This document shows, piece after piece, positions 8,752 through 16,277 of a stretch of DNA of 64,000 nucleotides (position 1 is the first letter of the stretch; each line of letters begins with the position of its first letter). Below the pieces are notes generated by a model. That model was given only the letters and a program-made list of their open reading frames with translations. It did not search any database and had not been told where the DNA came from. The DNA is taken from assembly GCF_014837045.1 (NCBI RefSeq), contig NZ_JACSPR010000005.1, positions 46,190 through 110,189 of the forward strand, in the 5' to 3' direction. This DNA comes from Corynebacterium gallinarum (lineage in GTDB: Bacteria; Actinomycetota; Actinomycetes; Mycobacteriales; Mycobacteriaceae). The position numbers and the translations under genes are program-made.

Positions 8752-9215
8752 TGACCATCGTCTATCTCCTCATCGCGGTGCTGATCACCGCGGTGGTGCT
8801 GTGGGCCTACAGCACGGCCCAGCGACTCAACCGACTGCACATCCGGACAGATTCCGCCCGGCAGGCACTCGGAGCGGCCCTCGACCGTCGCGCGGCGCTG
8901 GTCGGTGCCCTGATCCCGGCGGCGGCCGACGCGGCGCGCCGGGCCGAGTTTATCCCGCTGATCTACTCCTGTTTTGATGACCGGGCGCGTGCGGAGCGCA
9001 CCATCTCCGAGGTGATCCTGGCGCAACCCACCCCCATTCCCGAGGCGCTGGTGGATGCCGCCGCGCGGGTGGAACTGGCGCACCGCTTCTACAATGACGC
9101 GGTGACCGATACCCGGAACCTCCGCACCCGCGTCACGGTTAGAACCCTGCGTCTCGGGGGGCTGGCTCCGCTACCGGAGTACTTCGAGCTGGTCGACACC
9201 GACATCGTCGAATGA
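8748..9215 (+). CDS. LemA-like single-pass membrane protein
   Basis: A 155-residue protein with one N-terminal membrane helix (about 5-22) followed by a helical cytoplasmic or outer domain. The pattern LNRL..R...AR.AL...L.RR..L after the helix and ARVELAHRFYNDAV near residue 105 resemble LemA proteins, whose long four-helix domains carry an FYN.AV motif. LemA function is poorly defined. It starts at GTG 8748 or ATG 8751, overlapping the pimA stop by 4 bp, so it is translationally coupled to PIM synthesis. The LemA assignment comes from motif resemblance and is moderately sure. Confidence 0.65.
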   Translation: MMTIVYLLIAVLITAVVLWAYSTAQRLNRLHIRTDSARQALGAALDRRAALVGALIPAAADAARRAEFIPLIYSCFDDRARAERTISEVILAQPTPIPEALVDAAARVELAHRFYNDAVTDTRNLRTRVTVRTLRLGGLAPLPEYFELVDTDIVE

Positions 9216-9228
9216 TGTGATCTTAGGT

Positions 9229-9297
9229 GTGTGAAATTAAACGGGGTGGCCTTTCACACCTCGGTTAGACGAGCGTTTAATATGAGCTGGGTAGAAT
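9229..9297 (+). promoter_or_regulatory. Promoter/operator region of pdxS
   Basis: An 8-bp perfect inverted repeat GTGTGAAA (9229-9236) / TTTCACAC (9252-9259) is followed by a second partial palindrome TTAGAC-GAGC-GTTTAA (9265-9280) and two -10-like hexamers, TAATAT (9278-9283) and TAGAAT (9292-9297). C. glutamicum uses a MocR-type activator, PdxR, for pdxST; I do not see its gene here. Which repeat binds a protein is unknown. Confidence 0.45.
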
Positions 9298-9335
9298 ACC
9301 GAATGCTTTACAGATACCAGGAGGCAATAGCCATC

Positions 9336-10229
9336 GTGTCAGCACCAACTACCAACGCCGCTCCGCGGGCCAAGACCGGTTACGCCGATAAGTTCAAGGG
9401 TGGCGTCATCATGGACGTGGTCAACCCTGAGCAGGCCCGCATCGCCGAGGATGCCGGCGCTGTCGCCGTCATGGCTCTGGAGCGTGTGCCCGCCGACATC
9501 CGCGCACAGGGTGGCGTGTCCCGCATGTCCGATCCGGACATGATCGACGGCATCCTCGAGGCCGTTGACATCCCGGTCATGGCCAAGGCCCGCATCGGCC
9601 ACTTCGTGGAGGCACAGGTCCTGCAGGCACTCGGCGTCCACTTCGTCGACGAGTCCGAGGTGCTCAGCCCGGCCGATTACACCAACCACATCGACAAGTT
9701 CGCCTTCGAGGTCCCCTTCGTCTGTGGTGCCACCAACCTGGGTGAGGCCCTGCGCCGCGTCAACGAGGGTGCTGCCATGATCCGCTCCAAGGGTGAGGCC
9801 GGCACCGGTGATGTCTCCAACGCCATCACCCACATGCGCACCATCCGCGCGGAGATCAAGCGCCTGACCTCCATGGCCGAGGATGAGCTCTACGTCGCAG
9901 CCAAGGAACTCCAGGCACCGTACGAGCTCGTCGTCCAGGTCGCCCGCGAGGGTAAGCTCCCCGTCCCGCTGCTCACCGCCGGTGGCATCGCCACCCCCGC
10001 CGATGCAGCCATGATGATGCAGCTCGGTGCGGACGGCGTGTTCGTCGGCTCCGGCATCTTCAAGTCCGGCAACCCGGAGCAGCGCGCCCGTGCCATCGTG
10101 GCCGCCACCCAGAACTACAACGACCCGGACACCATCGCCCGTGTCTCCCGTGGTCTCGGTGAGGCCATGGTCGGCATCAACGTTGATGACCTCCCGGTCT
10201 CCCACCGCCTCGCTGAGCGCGGTTGGTAA
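9336..10229 (+). CDS. pdxS: Pyridoxal 5'-phosphate synthase subunit PdxS
   Basis: A 297-residue TIM-barrel subunit that builds PLP from ribose 5-phosphate, glyceraldehyde 3-phosphate and ammonia. Both reactive lysines are visible: Lys84 in MAKARIGH and Lys152 in RSKGEAGTG. The start is GTG 9336 behind a perfect AGGAGG (9319-9324); the upstream in-frame extension has no family support. The glutaminase subunit PdxT, normally encoded just downstream, is absent: a terminator follows at once. Ammonia must therefore come from a PdxT encoded elsewhere or from free ammonium. Confidence 0.96.
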   Translation: MSAPTTNAAPRAKTGYADKFKGGVIMDVVNPEQARIAEDAGAVAVMALERVPADIRAQGGVSRMSDPDMIDGILEAVDIPVMAKARIGHFVEAQVLQALGVHFVDESEVLSPADYTNHIDKFAFEVPFVCGATNLGEALRRVNEGAAMIRSKGEAGTGDVSNAITHMRTIRAEIKRLTSMAEDELYVAAKELQAPYELVVQVAREGKLPVPLLTAGGIATPADAAMMMQLGADGVFVGSGIFKSGNPEQRARAIVAATQNYNDPDTIARVSRGLGEAMVGINVDDLPVSHRLAERGW

Positions 10230-10253
10230 TCGGTGATCGTCACTAGATGATCA

Positions 10254-10286
10254 ATGCCCTGCGAGGACTCCTCGCAGGGCATTTTC
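10254..10286 (+). terminator. Terminator after pdxS
   Basis: A perfect 13-bp stem, ATGCCCTGCGAGG (10254-10266) and its complement (10270-10282), with a 3-base loop ACT and a short T-run. It may also serve the convergent gene at 10305-10781. Confidence 0.9.
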
Positions 10287-10304
10287 TCGTTCGTGCTCCG
10301 GAAT

Positions 10305-10781
10305 CTAGTTCACAGACTCGACAATCGCGTCCGGATCATAGGGCTGGCCCATCGTCAGCAGCAGGGTGAAGACGATGGCGACGAGCACGAGGATGATGAG
10401 GATCGAGCGCACCGGGTGGCGCACCAGCTGCGCGAGAACCTTATCGGGGAGCGTGGTCGGCTGCTCCTGGGGAGAGGTGAAACGCCATCCCTGATCCAGG
10501 ATGCCCTTCCGATCCGCCCACAGGGTGAAGGGGAGGGCGGCCCAGGGGATGATCGAGACGAGCAGACCCACCGCGCCCTGCGCGAAGGTCCACCGGTTGT
10601 TCCCCCACACGGTCACCGTGATGACGGCGAAACACAGGAAGCCGAAGCCGTGGATCCCGCCGGCGATGGGGGTCACGGCATCCGTGATTCCGCTGTACTT
10701 GAGGATCATCCCTAAGATGAGGAAGGTCCAGGTGAACATCTCCAGCCAGGCGGCGGCCCGGTGCAACATTTTCGGTGACAT
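10305..10781 (-). CDS. DUF3817-like integral membrane protein
   Basis: A 158-residue protein with four predicted membrane helices (about 8-30, 38-60, 70-92 and 128-148). The motif GGIHGFGFLCF in the second helix is typical of DUF3817/YdzA-type proteins, whose function is not known. I chose the ATG at 10781 (MSPKMLHRAAAW), directly before the first helix. A longer in-frame form adds 15 polar residues. It is on the opposite strand to its neighbours and is transcribed towards pdxS. Confidence 0.75.
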   Translation of the reverse strand: MSPKMLHRAAAWLEMFTWTFLILGMILKYSGITDAVTPIAGGIHGFGFLCFAVITVTVWGNNRWTFAQGAVGLLVSIIPWAALPFTLWADRKGILDQGWRFTSPQEQPTTLPDKVLAQLVRHPVRSILIILVLVAIVFTLLLTMGQPYDPDAIVESVN

Positions 10782-10900
10782 GGCCCTAACCGTAATCCAA
10801 TGCCCGCCCTGATACCGCACCCGCACCTGGCCCCGTACTACTCTGTGTGAGTAACCTCACCGCACCAACCTCACCGCCTTGTCAGAAGATGCGAAAGAAA

Positions 10901-11779
10901 GTGGAGTCGACGTTGAAGTCAATCGAATACATCCTGGGACTGGAGGAGATCGACCGCGATATCTACCGGGGGCCGGTGGTGGAGTCCGCTCTCTCCCGCA
11001 CCTTCGGGGGACAGGTGGCCGCCCAGACACTCGTGGCGGCCACCCGGACGGTCGATCAGGAATTCGCCGTGCATTCGCTCCACGGTTATTTCCTCCGGGC
11101 GGGCAAATCCGACCGCCCCACCGTGTTCATCGTCGACCGGATGCGCGATGGTCGAAGCTTCAGCTCCCGCATGGTGCGCGCGATCCAGGACGGGGAGACC
11201 ATCTTCAGCATGCAGGCCAGTTTCCACCGCCGCGGTGATGAGGGAATTGAGCACGCCGACAGCATGCGGGACATCCCCGGACCCGACGAGATCGAGCACT
11301 ACACCGATCACATGGCCACCAGCTCCCGCAGGCTCCTCGAGGAATGGTCCGACTGGGATATCCGGGTCGTGCCCCCGACCGCCTATGAACACAACCCGCA
11401 CACCGCCACCGAGCAGGTGGTCTGGTTGCGTTCCAGGGCCGAGCTGCCCGACGATCCGACATTCCATGTGTGCACCCTGGCCTACATGTCGGATATGACC
11501 CTGCTGCCAGGTTCCCTCGCCCCACACCCCGGGGCCAAGGTGCAGATGGCCTCGCTGGATCACGCCATGTGGTTCCTGCGTCCCTTCCGCGCGGATGAAT
11601 GGCTGCTCTATGATCAGCGCTCCCCGTCGGCGGGCAGTGGCCGGGCCCTGACCCATGGCAGGCTCTTCAATCAGCAGGGTGATCTCGTGGCCATTGTCAA
11701 TCAGGAGGGGTTGACCCGGACTTTGCGTGACGGGGCCAGGGCACTGCCCATCGAGGACCTCGATCCCAACGAGGGATAG
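10901..11779 (+). CDS. tesB2: Acyl-CoA thioesterase II (TesB-like double hotdog)
   Basis: A 292-residue double-hotdog thioesterase hydrolysing acyl-CoA to free fatty acid and CoA. Typical TesB features are FGGQVAAQTLVAA near residue 28, HSLHGYFLRAGKSD near 54 and ASLDHAMWFLRPFRADEWLLYD in the second hotdog, whose Asp takes part in catalysis. The start is uncertain: GTG 10901 (VESTLKSIEYIL) matches the family, while GTG 10847 would add 18 residues. In mycobacteria it also lies between pdxS and yebC. Confidence 0.88.
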   Translation: MESTLKSIEYILGLEEIDRDIYRGPVVESALSRTFGGQVAAQTLVAATRTVDQEFAVHSLHGYFLRAGKSDRPTVFIVDRMRDGRSFSSRMVRAIQDGETIFSMQASFHRRGDEGIEHADSMRDIPGPDEIEHYTDHMATSSRRLLEEWSDWDIRVVPPTAYEHNPHTATEQVVWLRSRAELPDDPTFHVCTLAYMSDMTLLPGSLAPHPGAKVQMASLDHAMWFLRPFRADEWLLYDQRSPSAGSGRALTHGRLFNQQGDLVAIVNQEGLTRTLRDGARALPIEDLDPNEG

Positions 11780-12035
11780 GTGGTGGGGGCGGGGGTCTTT
11801 TCGTCGATAAGCACCCGCCGAGAACCGGTACGGTGACAGATATCGGTGGGGTTACGGCTGGCGCGGGCCGCCACCACGTATAATCGGGGAGGTTCCAACT
11901 ACCACCCCCACGTCCAGGGGCGTTGACCGAACCCGCTCCCCGTTGTTTTCCCGGGTCGAGCCGGGCGTGTGATGTCAACGGCCATTCCGGGAACCCCCGG
12001 TGGACGATGGCGGGACGAACGACGAAAGGGAGCAT
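11780..12035 (+). promoter_or_regulatory. Promoter region of yebC-ruvCAB
   Basis: This 256-bp gap holds no gene. A perfect TATAAT at 11879-11884 is the probable -10 for yebC; the -35 is not obvious. A copy of the repeated motif CGTCGATAAGC lies at 11802-11812, one of the intergenic copies. Confidence 0.5.
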
Positions 12036-12791
12036 ATGGCTGGCCACTCCAAATGGGCAACTACCAAGCACAAGAAGGCCGCGAACGATGCCAAGCGTGG
12101 CAAGGAGTTCGCCAAGCTGGTCAAGAACATCGAGGTTGCAGCCCGCATGGGCGGCGGAGATCCCTCCGCCAACCCGACCCTCGATGACATGATCAAGAAG
12201 GCCAAGAAGGCATCGGTGCCCAACGACAACATCGAACGCGCCCGCAAGCGCGGATCGGGTGAAGAGGCCGGTGGCGCCGACTGGGTTCCCATCATGTACG
12301 AGGGTTACGGCCCCAACGGTGTCGCCGTGCTCATCGAATGCCTCACCGACAACCGCAACCGCGCGGCCACCGAGGTGCGCACCGCCATGTCGAAGAACGG
12401 CGGCAACCTGGGTGAAACCGGTTCCGTGTCCTACATGTTCACCCGCACCGGCATCATCCAGGTGAAGAAGGGCGAGCTGACCGAGGATGACGTGCTCATG
12501 GCCGTCCTCGAGGCCGGCGCCGAGGAGGTCAACGACCTGGGTGAGGTTTTCGAGATCACCTGCGAGCCGACCGACCTGGAGGCCGTCAAGGCCGCGCTTG
12601 TCGACGCCGACATCGAGATTGAGGACGCCGACTCCGATTTCCGTGCCTCCGTCGAGGTTCCCCTCGATGCCGAAGGTGCCCGCAAGATCTTCCGCCTCGT
12701 GGACGCCCTTGAGGAGTCCGATGATGTGCAGAATGTCTACACCAACATCACCCTGAGTGATGAGGTCCTCGCGGAGCTCGAGAACGACTAG
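12036..12791 (+). CDS. yebC: YebC/PmpR-family regulatory/translation protein
   Basis: A 251-residue three-domain YebC protein beginning [15 protein letters not shown], the family hallmark. Members were described as DNA-binding regulators; some relieve ribosome stalling at proline stretches. The start is ATG 12036 with AAAGGGAG just upstream; an in-frame ATG at 12000 adds only non-conserved residues. The conserved position before ruvCAB is typical of actinobacteria and many other bacteria. Confidence 0.95.
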   Translation: MAGHSKWATTKHKKAANDAKRGKEFAKLVKNIEVAARMGGGDPSANPTLDDMIKKAKKASVPNDNIERARKRGSGEEAGGADWVPIMYEGYGPNGVAVLIECLTDNRNRAATEVRTAMSKNGGNLGETGSVSYMFTRTGIIQVKKGELTEDDVLMAVLEAGAEEVNDLGEVFEITCEPTDLEAVKAALVDADIEIEDADSDFRASVEVPLDAEGARKIFRLVDALEESDDVQNVYTNITLSDEVLAELEND

Positions 12792-12813
12792 CAGCCCGCC
12801 GGACACCGCCCCT

Positions 12814-12847
12814 CACCCCGCCAACCACCACCGTGGATGGCGGGGTG
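12814..12847 (+). terminator. Hairpin between yebC and ruvC
   Basis: CACCCCGCCA (12814-12823) pairs perfectly with TGGCGGGGTG (12838-12847), and CCAC/GTGG continues the stem. No U-run follows, so it may be a pause or processing site, or a Rho-assisted stop. Confidence 0.5.
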
Positions 12848-12889
12848 ATCGCAATTATGTGCTAAAAATTAAGAGATAGCTATCCACGT

Positions 12890-12905
12890 CGGAACGGGTG
12901 TACAG
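12890..12905 (+). promoter_or_regulatory. Possible LexA/SOS-like box before ruvC
   Basis: The 16 bases adjoining the ruvC ATG contain the core GAAC-N4-TGT-N-C, resembling the C. glutamicum LexA motif TCGAA(A/C)ANNTGTTCGA in 8 of 14 defined positions. ruvC is an SOS gene in several actinobacteria. The match is imperfect and could be chance. Confidence 0.3.
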
Positions 12906-13598
12906 ATGAATCATGAGGGTCTGCGGGTGATGGGCATTGACCCAGGCCTGACCCGCTGTGGTCTGTCCGTTGTACAGGCGGGACGGGGGCGCACCGTCTA
13001 CCCGGTCTCCGTCGGGGTGGTCCGGACCCCCTCTGATGCGGAACTCGCGGAACGGTTGCTGCGGCTCAGTCAGGCTGTGGGGGAATGGATGGATGATTAC
13101 ACCCCGGACGTGATCGCCATTGAACGTATCTTCGAGCGTGGCAACGTCTCCACCGTCATGAATACCGCCCATGCCGTGGGGGTGCTCATCCTCGCGGCCG
13201 CTGAACGGGGACTTCCGGTCCACATGTACACCCCCAGTGAGGTGAAGAAGGCGATCTCGGGCAACGGCCGGGCGGATAAGAAACAGATGACCGTCATGAT
13301 CACCCGGATCCTCGGGCTGGCCGAGGCACCGAAACCCGCCGACGCTGCCGATGCCCTGGCACTGGCGGTGTGTCACTGCTGGCGCGCGCCACTGCTCATG
13401 CGCACCAAGATGACCACCTCCGACCTGGAACACCGACGCCGCCAGAACCAGGGCAGGCTGGGGAAGGCGAAGTCAACCCTGAACGCCACCCTCAACGCGA
13501 AGAACCATGCCCAGATGCCGGAGGCTTCCGGGGAGGCACGGGCCCGCGCCGGGCATCCCAGCCAGTTTGAACGACCCGACCGGGCCGACCCCCGGTGA
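12906..13598 (+). CDS. ruvC: Holliday junction resolvase RuvC, with long basic tail
   Basis: An endonuclease that cuts Holliday junctions as part of RuvABC. Acidic active-site residues appear in MGIDPGLT (first Asp), AIERIF (Glu) and ADAADALA (Asp pair). The 230-residue length exceeds the usual 170-190: after residue about 175 there is a polar, basic tail with [11 protein letters not shown] and the near-repeat LNATLNAK, low in hydrophobic residues and probably disordered. Two starts are possible, ATG 12906 (chosen) and the ATG at 12930 directly before GIDPG. The Shine-Dalgarno is weak for both. Confidence 0.95.
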   Translation: MNHEGLRVMGIDPGLTRCGLSVVQAGRGRTVYPVSVGVVRTPSDAELAERLLRLSQAVGEWMDDYTPDVIAIERIFERGNVSTVMNTAHAVGVLILAAAERGLPVHMYTPSEVKKAISGNGRADKKQMTVMITRILGLAEAPKPADAADALALAVCHCWRAPLLMRTKMTTSDLEHRRRQNQGRLGKAKSTLNATLNAKNHAQMPEASGEARARAGHPSQFERPDRADPR

Positions 13599-13653
13599 GT
13601 CATCACCGTCCAGACCATCGTGTATGCCTTTTTAACATCTCAGGAGAAACCTC

Positions 13654-14268
13654 ATGATCGCCTCATTGCGCGGAACCGTCATCAGCATCGGGCTGGGGAC
13701 GGCGGTCATTGAATGCCAGGGGGTCGGCTATGAAGTGACCACCACCCCCAACACCCTCGCCCGCCTGCAGCGTGGCGAGGAGGCCACCCTGCTGACCACC
13801 ATGGTCGTGCGCGAGGATGCCATGAAACTCTACGGGTTCATCGATGACCAGTCCCGGGAGATGTTCGCACTGCTCCAGACCGTCACCGGCCTGGGGCCGC
13901 GACTGGCGCTGGCCTGCGAATCCGTGCTCACCCCCCTCGAGATCACCCAGGCGATCGCCGGTGGTGACGCCAAAACCCTCCAGCGTGTCCCGGGTGTGGG
14001 CAAACGGATGGCCGACCGTCTCATCGTGGAGCTGAAGGACAAGGTGGCGGCCTACACCGCGGGCGTGGTCGATGACGGCGCCTCCACGTCGCCCACCCAG
14101 GGTGTTGCCCCGGTCGTGGTGGTGGATCAGGTGACCCAGGCACTGACCGGGCTGGGCTTCACCGAGAAGCAGGCTGATGACGCGGTGGCCGCCGTCCTGT
14201 CCGCTGATCCCGGTCTGGATACCTCGGCGGCGCTGCGTGCCGCCCTGGCTAAACTCGGCGGGAAATAG
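13654..14268 (+). CDS. ruvA: Holliday junction branch-migration protein RuvA
   Basis: A 204-residue DNA-binding tetramer subunit of the RuvAB motor. The N-terminal OB domain (MIASLRGTVISIG...), two helix-hairpin-helix elements (LQTVTGLGPRLAL, LQRVPGVGKRMAD), a flexible linker (about 140-155) and the C-terminal RuvB-binding domain are all present. The start ATG follows CAGGAGAAA. It lies 55 bp after ruvC and 20 bp before ruvB. Confidence 0.97.
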   Translation: MIASLRGTVISIGLGTAVIECQGVGYEVTTTPNTLARLQRGEEATLLTTMVVREDAMKLYGFIDDQSREMFALLQTVTGLGPRLALACESVLTPLEITQAIAGGDAKTLQRVPGVGKRMADRLIVELKDKVAAYTAGVVDDGASTSPTQGVAPVVVVDQVTQALTGLGFTEKQADDAVAAVLSADPGLDTSAALRAALAKLGGK

Positions 14269-14288
14269 GGAAGAGGGGCGAGTGCTGA

Positions 14289-15371
14289 ATGGGTGACGTG
14301 GAACGCACCGAATTTGAGATCCCGGGGGGCATCCCCCCGCGGAGAACCGGACGGGATCCGGAGACCAGTGTGGACGCCAACGTCCAGCCGGACGATGTGG
14401 AGGCCGAGGTCACCCTCCGTCCGAGATCCCTTGATGAGTTCATCGGCCAGCCGAAGGTCCGCAACCAGCTGAGCCTCGTGCTCACCGGGGCCAAGAGACG
14501 TGGAGTGGTGCCGGACCATGTCCTGCTCTCCGGCCCTCCCGGGCTGGGTAAGACCACCATGGCGATGATCATCGCCCAGGAACTGGGCACCAGCCTGCGG
14601 ATGACCTCCGGTCCCGCCCTGGAACGCGCAGGCGATCTCGCCGCCATGCTGTCCAACCTCATGGAGGGCGATGTCCTCTTCATCGATGAGATCCACCGCA
14701 TCGCCCGTCCCGCCGAGGAGATGCTCTACATGGCGATGGAGGATTTCCGCATCGACGTGATCGTGGGCAAGGGCCCCGGCGCCACCTCCATCCCCCTGGA
14801 GATCCCACCGTTCACCCTGGTGGGTGCCACCACCCGCTCCGGAATGCTCACCGGTCCGCTGCGTGACCGTTTCGGTTTCACGGCCCAGATGGAATTCTAT
14901 GATGTCGACGACCTCACCCGCGTGGTGAAGCGAACGGCGAAGATCCTGGAAGTGGGCATCGACGCCGATGCGGCGGTCGAGATCGCCTCACGGTCACGGG
15001 GCACACCACGTATCGCCAACCGGTTGCTGCGACGGGTCCGTGACTTTGCGGAGGTGCACGCCGATGGCCACATCACCCTCGGTGCCGCCAACGCCGCGCT
15101 GATCGTCTTCGACGTCGACGAGCTGGGCCTCGACCGGCTCGACAGGGCGGTTCTCGACGCCCTCATCCGCGGACACGGAGGCGGCCCCGTCGGTGTGAAC
15201 ACCCTCGCGGTGGCAGTCGGTGAGGAACCCGCAACCGTCGAGGAGGTGTGCGAACCCTATCTGGTGCGTGCCGGGATGATCGCCCGGACCGGCCGGGGCC
15301 GGGTGGCAACCGCCTCCGCCTGGCGCCACCTCGGCCTGGAACCACCCGAGGGGACAATCGGGGACTACTAG
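14289..15371 (+). CDS. ruvB: Holliday junction DNA helicase RuvB
   Basis: The AAA+ motor of the RuvAB complex, 360 residues. Walker [10 protein letters not shown] (about residue 80), Walker B LFIDEIH, sensor 1 GATTRSGML, the arginine-finger region LRDRFGF and the C-terminal winged-helix domain ([14 protein letters not shown]) are visible. An N-terminal extension of about 45 polar residues precedes the family-conserved [11 protein letters not shown]. The usual neighbour ruvA is directly upstream. Confidence 0.97.
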   Translation: MGDVERTEFEIPGGIPPRRTGRDPETSVDANVQPDDVEAEVTLRPRSLDEFIGQPKVRNQLSLVLTGAKRRGVVPDHVLLSGPPGLGKTTMAMIIAQELGTSLRMTSGPALERAGDLAAMLSNLMEGDVLFIDEIHRIARPAEEMLYMAMEDFRIDVIVGKGPGATSIPLEIPPFTLVGATTRSGMLTGPLRDRFGFTAQMEFYDVDDLTRVVKRTAKILEVGIDADAAVEIASRSRGTPRIANRLLRRVRDFAEVHADGHITLGAANAALIVFDVDELGLDRLDRAVLDALIRGHGGGPVGVNTLAVAVGEEPATVEEVCEPYLVRAGMIARTGRGRVATASAWRHLGLEPPEGTIGDY

Positions 15372-15451
15372 GACAAACCCACGTGCCCGCGACCAGGTGG
15401 TGACTGTTCCGGGTAGCGATGACGTGGGGCATTCTGGCACACTCACTGATT

Positions 15452-15892
15452 ATGGATATTCTTCTACTACTGTTCCTTCTGGTCATCCTCGCACTGCCGA
15501 CCATCCTCATGAGTCGTCGTCAGCGTTCGAAGATGGCCGAGATCCAGAAACTGCAGAATGCTCTCCAGCCGGGTGACAGGGTGGTCACCACCGCCGGACT
15601 GCACGCCATCGTGATCTCGGTATCGGAGGAACTGGTGGATCTGGAGATCGCCCCAGGCGTGGTGACCTCCTGGGAGAAAATGTCCGTGGTGCGTGTGGTG
15701 GCACCGGCGGCAGGCAGCACCCCAGCCGTCGGCCCGGTAGACAACACCTCCACCAATCCCTTCGGCCAGGGTGCCTGGGACCCCTCCTACGAGCAGAATG
15801 ACGGTCCCGACACCTACCGGGAGAACCACCCGGAGAATTTCCGCGACAATGACGGTGACGATCGCCCATCCGGCACCCCGGAGACCCGCTGA
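15452..15892 (+). CDS. yajC: YajC, Sec translocase accessory subunit
   Basis: A 146-residue protein with one N-terminal membrane helix (residues 2-20), the motif RRQRSKMAEIQKLQNALQPG and the VVTTAGLHA segment typical of YajC, which associates with SecDF-YidC. The last 50 residues form a polar Asn/Asp/Pro-rich tail that is longer than in E. coli. The start is ATG 15452 (MDILLLLF). It has no Shine-Dalgarno but follows TGGCACACT by 8 nt, so the transcript may be leaderless; an in-frame ATG at 15419 is an alternative. Confidence 0.88.
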   Translation: MDILLLLFLLVILALPTILMSRRQRSKMAEIQKLQNALQPGDRVVTTAGLHAIVISVSEELVDLEIAPGVVTSWEKMSVVRVVAPAAGSTPAVGPVDNTSTNPFGQGAWDPSYEQNDGPDTYRENHPENFRDNDGDDRPSGTPETR

Positions 15893-15906
15893 TCCACCAC
15901 ACCGCG

Positions 15907-15946
15907 CCCCCGTGCTGACAACCCTGCACAGGGGTTTTCGTTTTTC
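15907..15946 (+). terminator. Terminator after yajC
   Basis: CCCCGTGC (15908-15915) and GCACAGGGG (15926-15934) form the stem, followed by TTTTCGTTTTT. It separates yajC from secDF. Confidence 0.75.
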
Positions 15947-16277
15947 TCATCGGTAGCATAGTTGACGGGCATTCCGGGCGTGGGGGAGTGTTACGGGGGC
16001 CGGGGTGCCCAACTTCACCGGGGCACACCCGGGTAAAGTCCCCCCGATGGCGTACCATATTCGACGGTAAGCGCTCTATGACGCACTTTGTCCGATTGTG
16101 GTTGCGCGTGCGGAAACCCTTTCACGCCGTGTGGTGGTGGTCAACCCGGTGGGTCCCACCCCCGCTGCAGCGTCAACGGCATGACGATTCCCCGTTCCAC
16201 AGGTCGGTATCCCGGTTTAAACCGGGGAACTCGGTGACACGGGGATCCGATGGATCAATTTCACTAAGGAGACATAC
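15947..16277 (+). promoter_or_regulatory. Long secD leader with a perfect 16-bp palindrome
   Basis: This 330-bp stretch has no credible gene. At 16211-16226 lies the perfect palindrome CCCGGTTTAAACCGGG, 52 bp before the secD start. It could be an operator for a dimeric repressor or an RNA hairpin in the secD leader. A TTGACG -35-like element occurs at 15962-15967, but no good -10 is correctly spaced from it. Confidence 0.45.
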
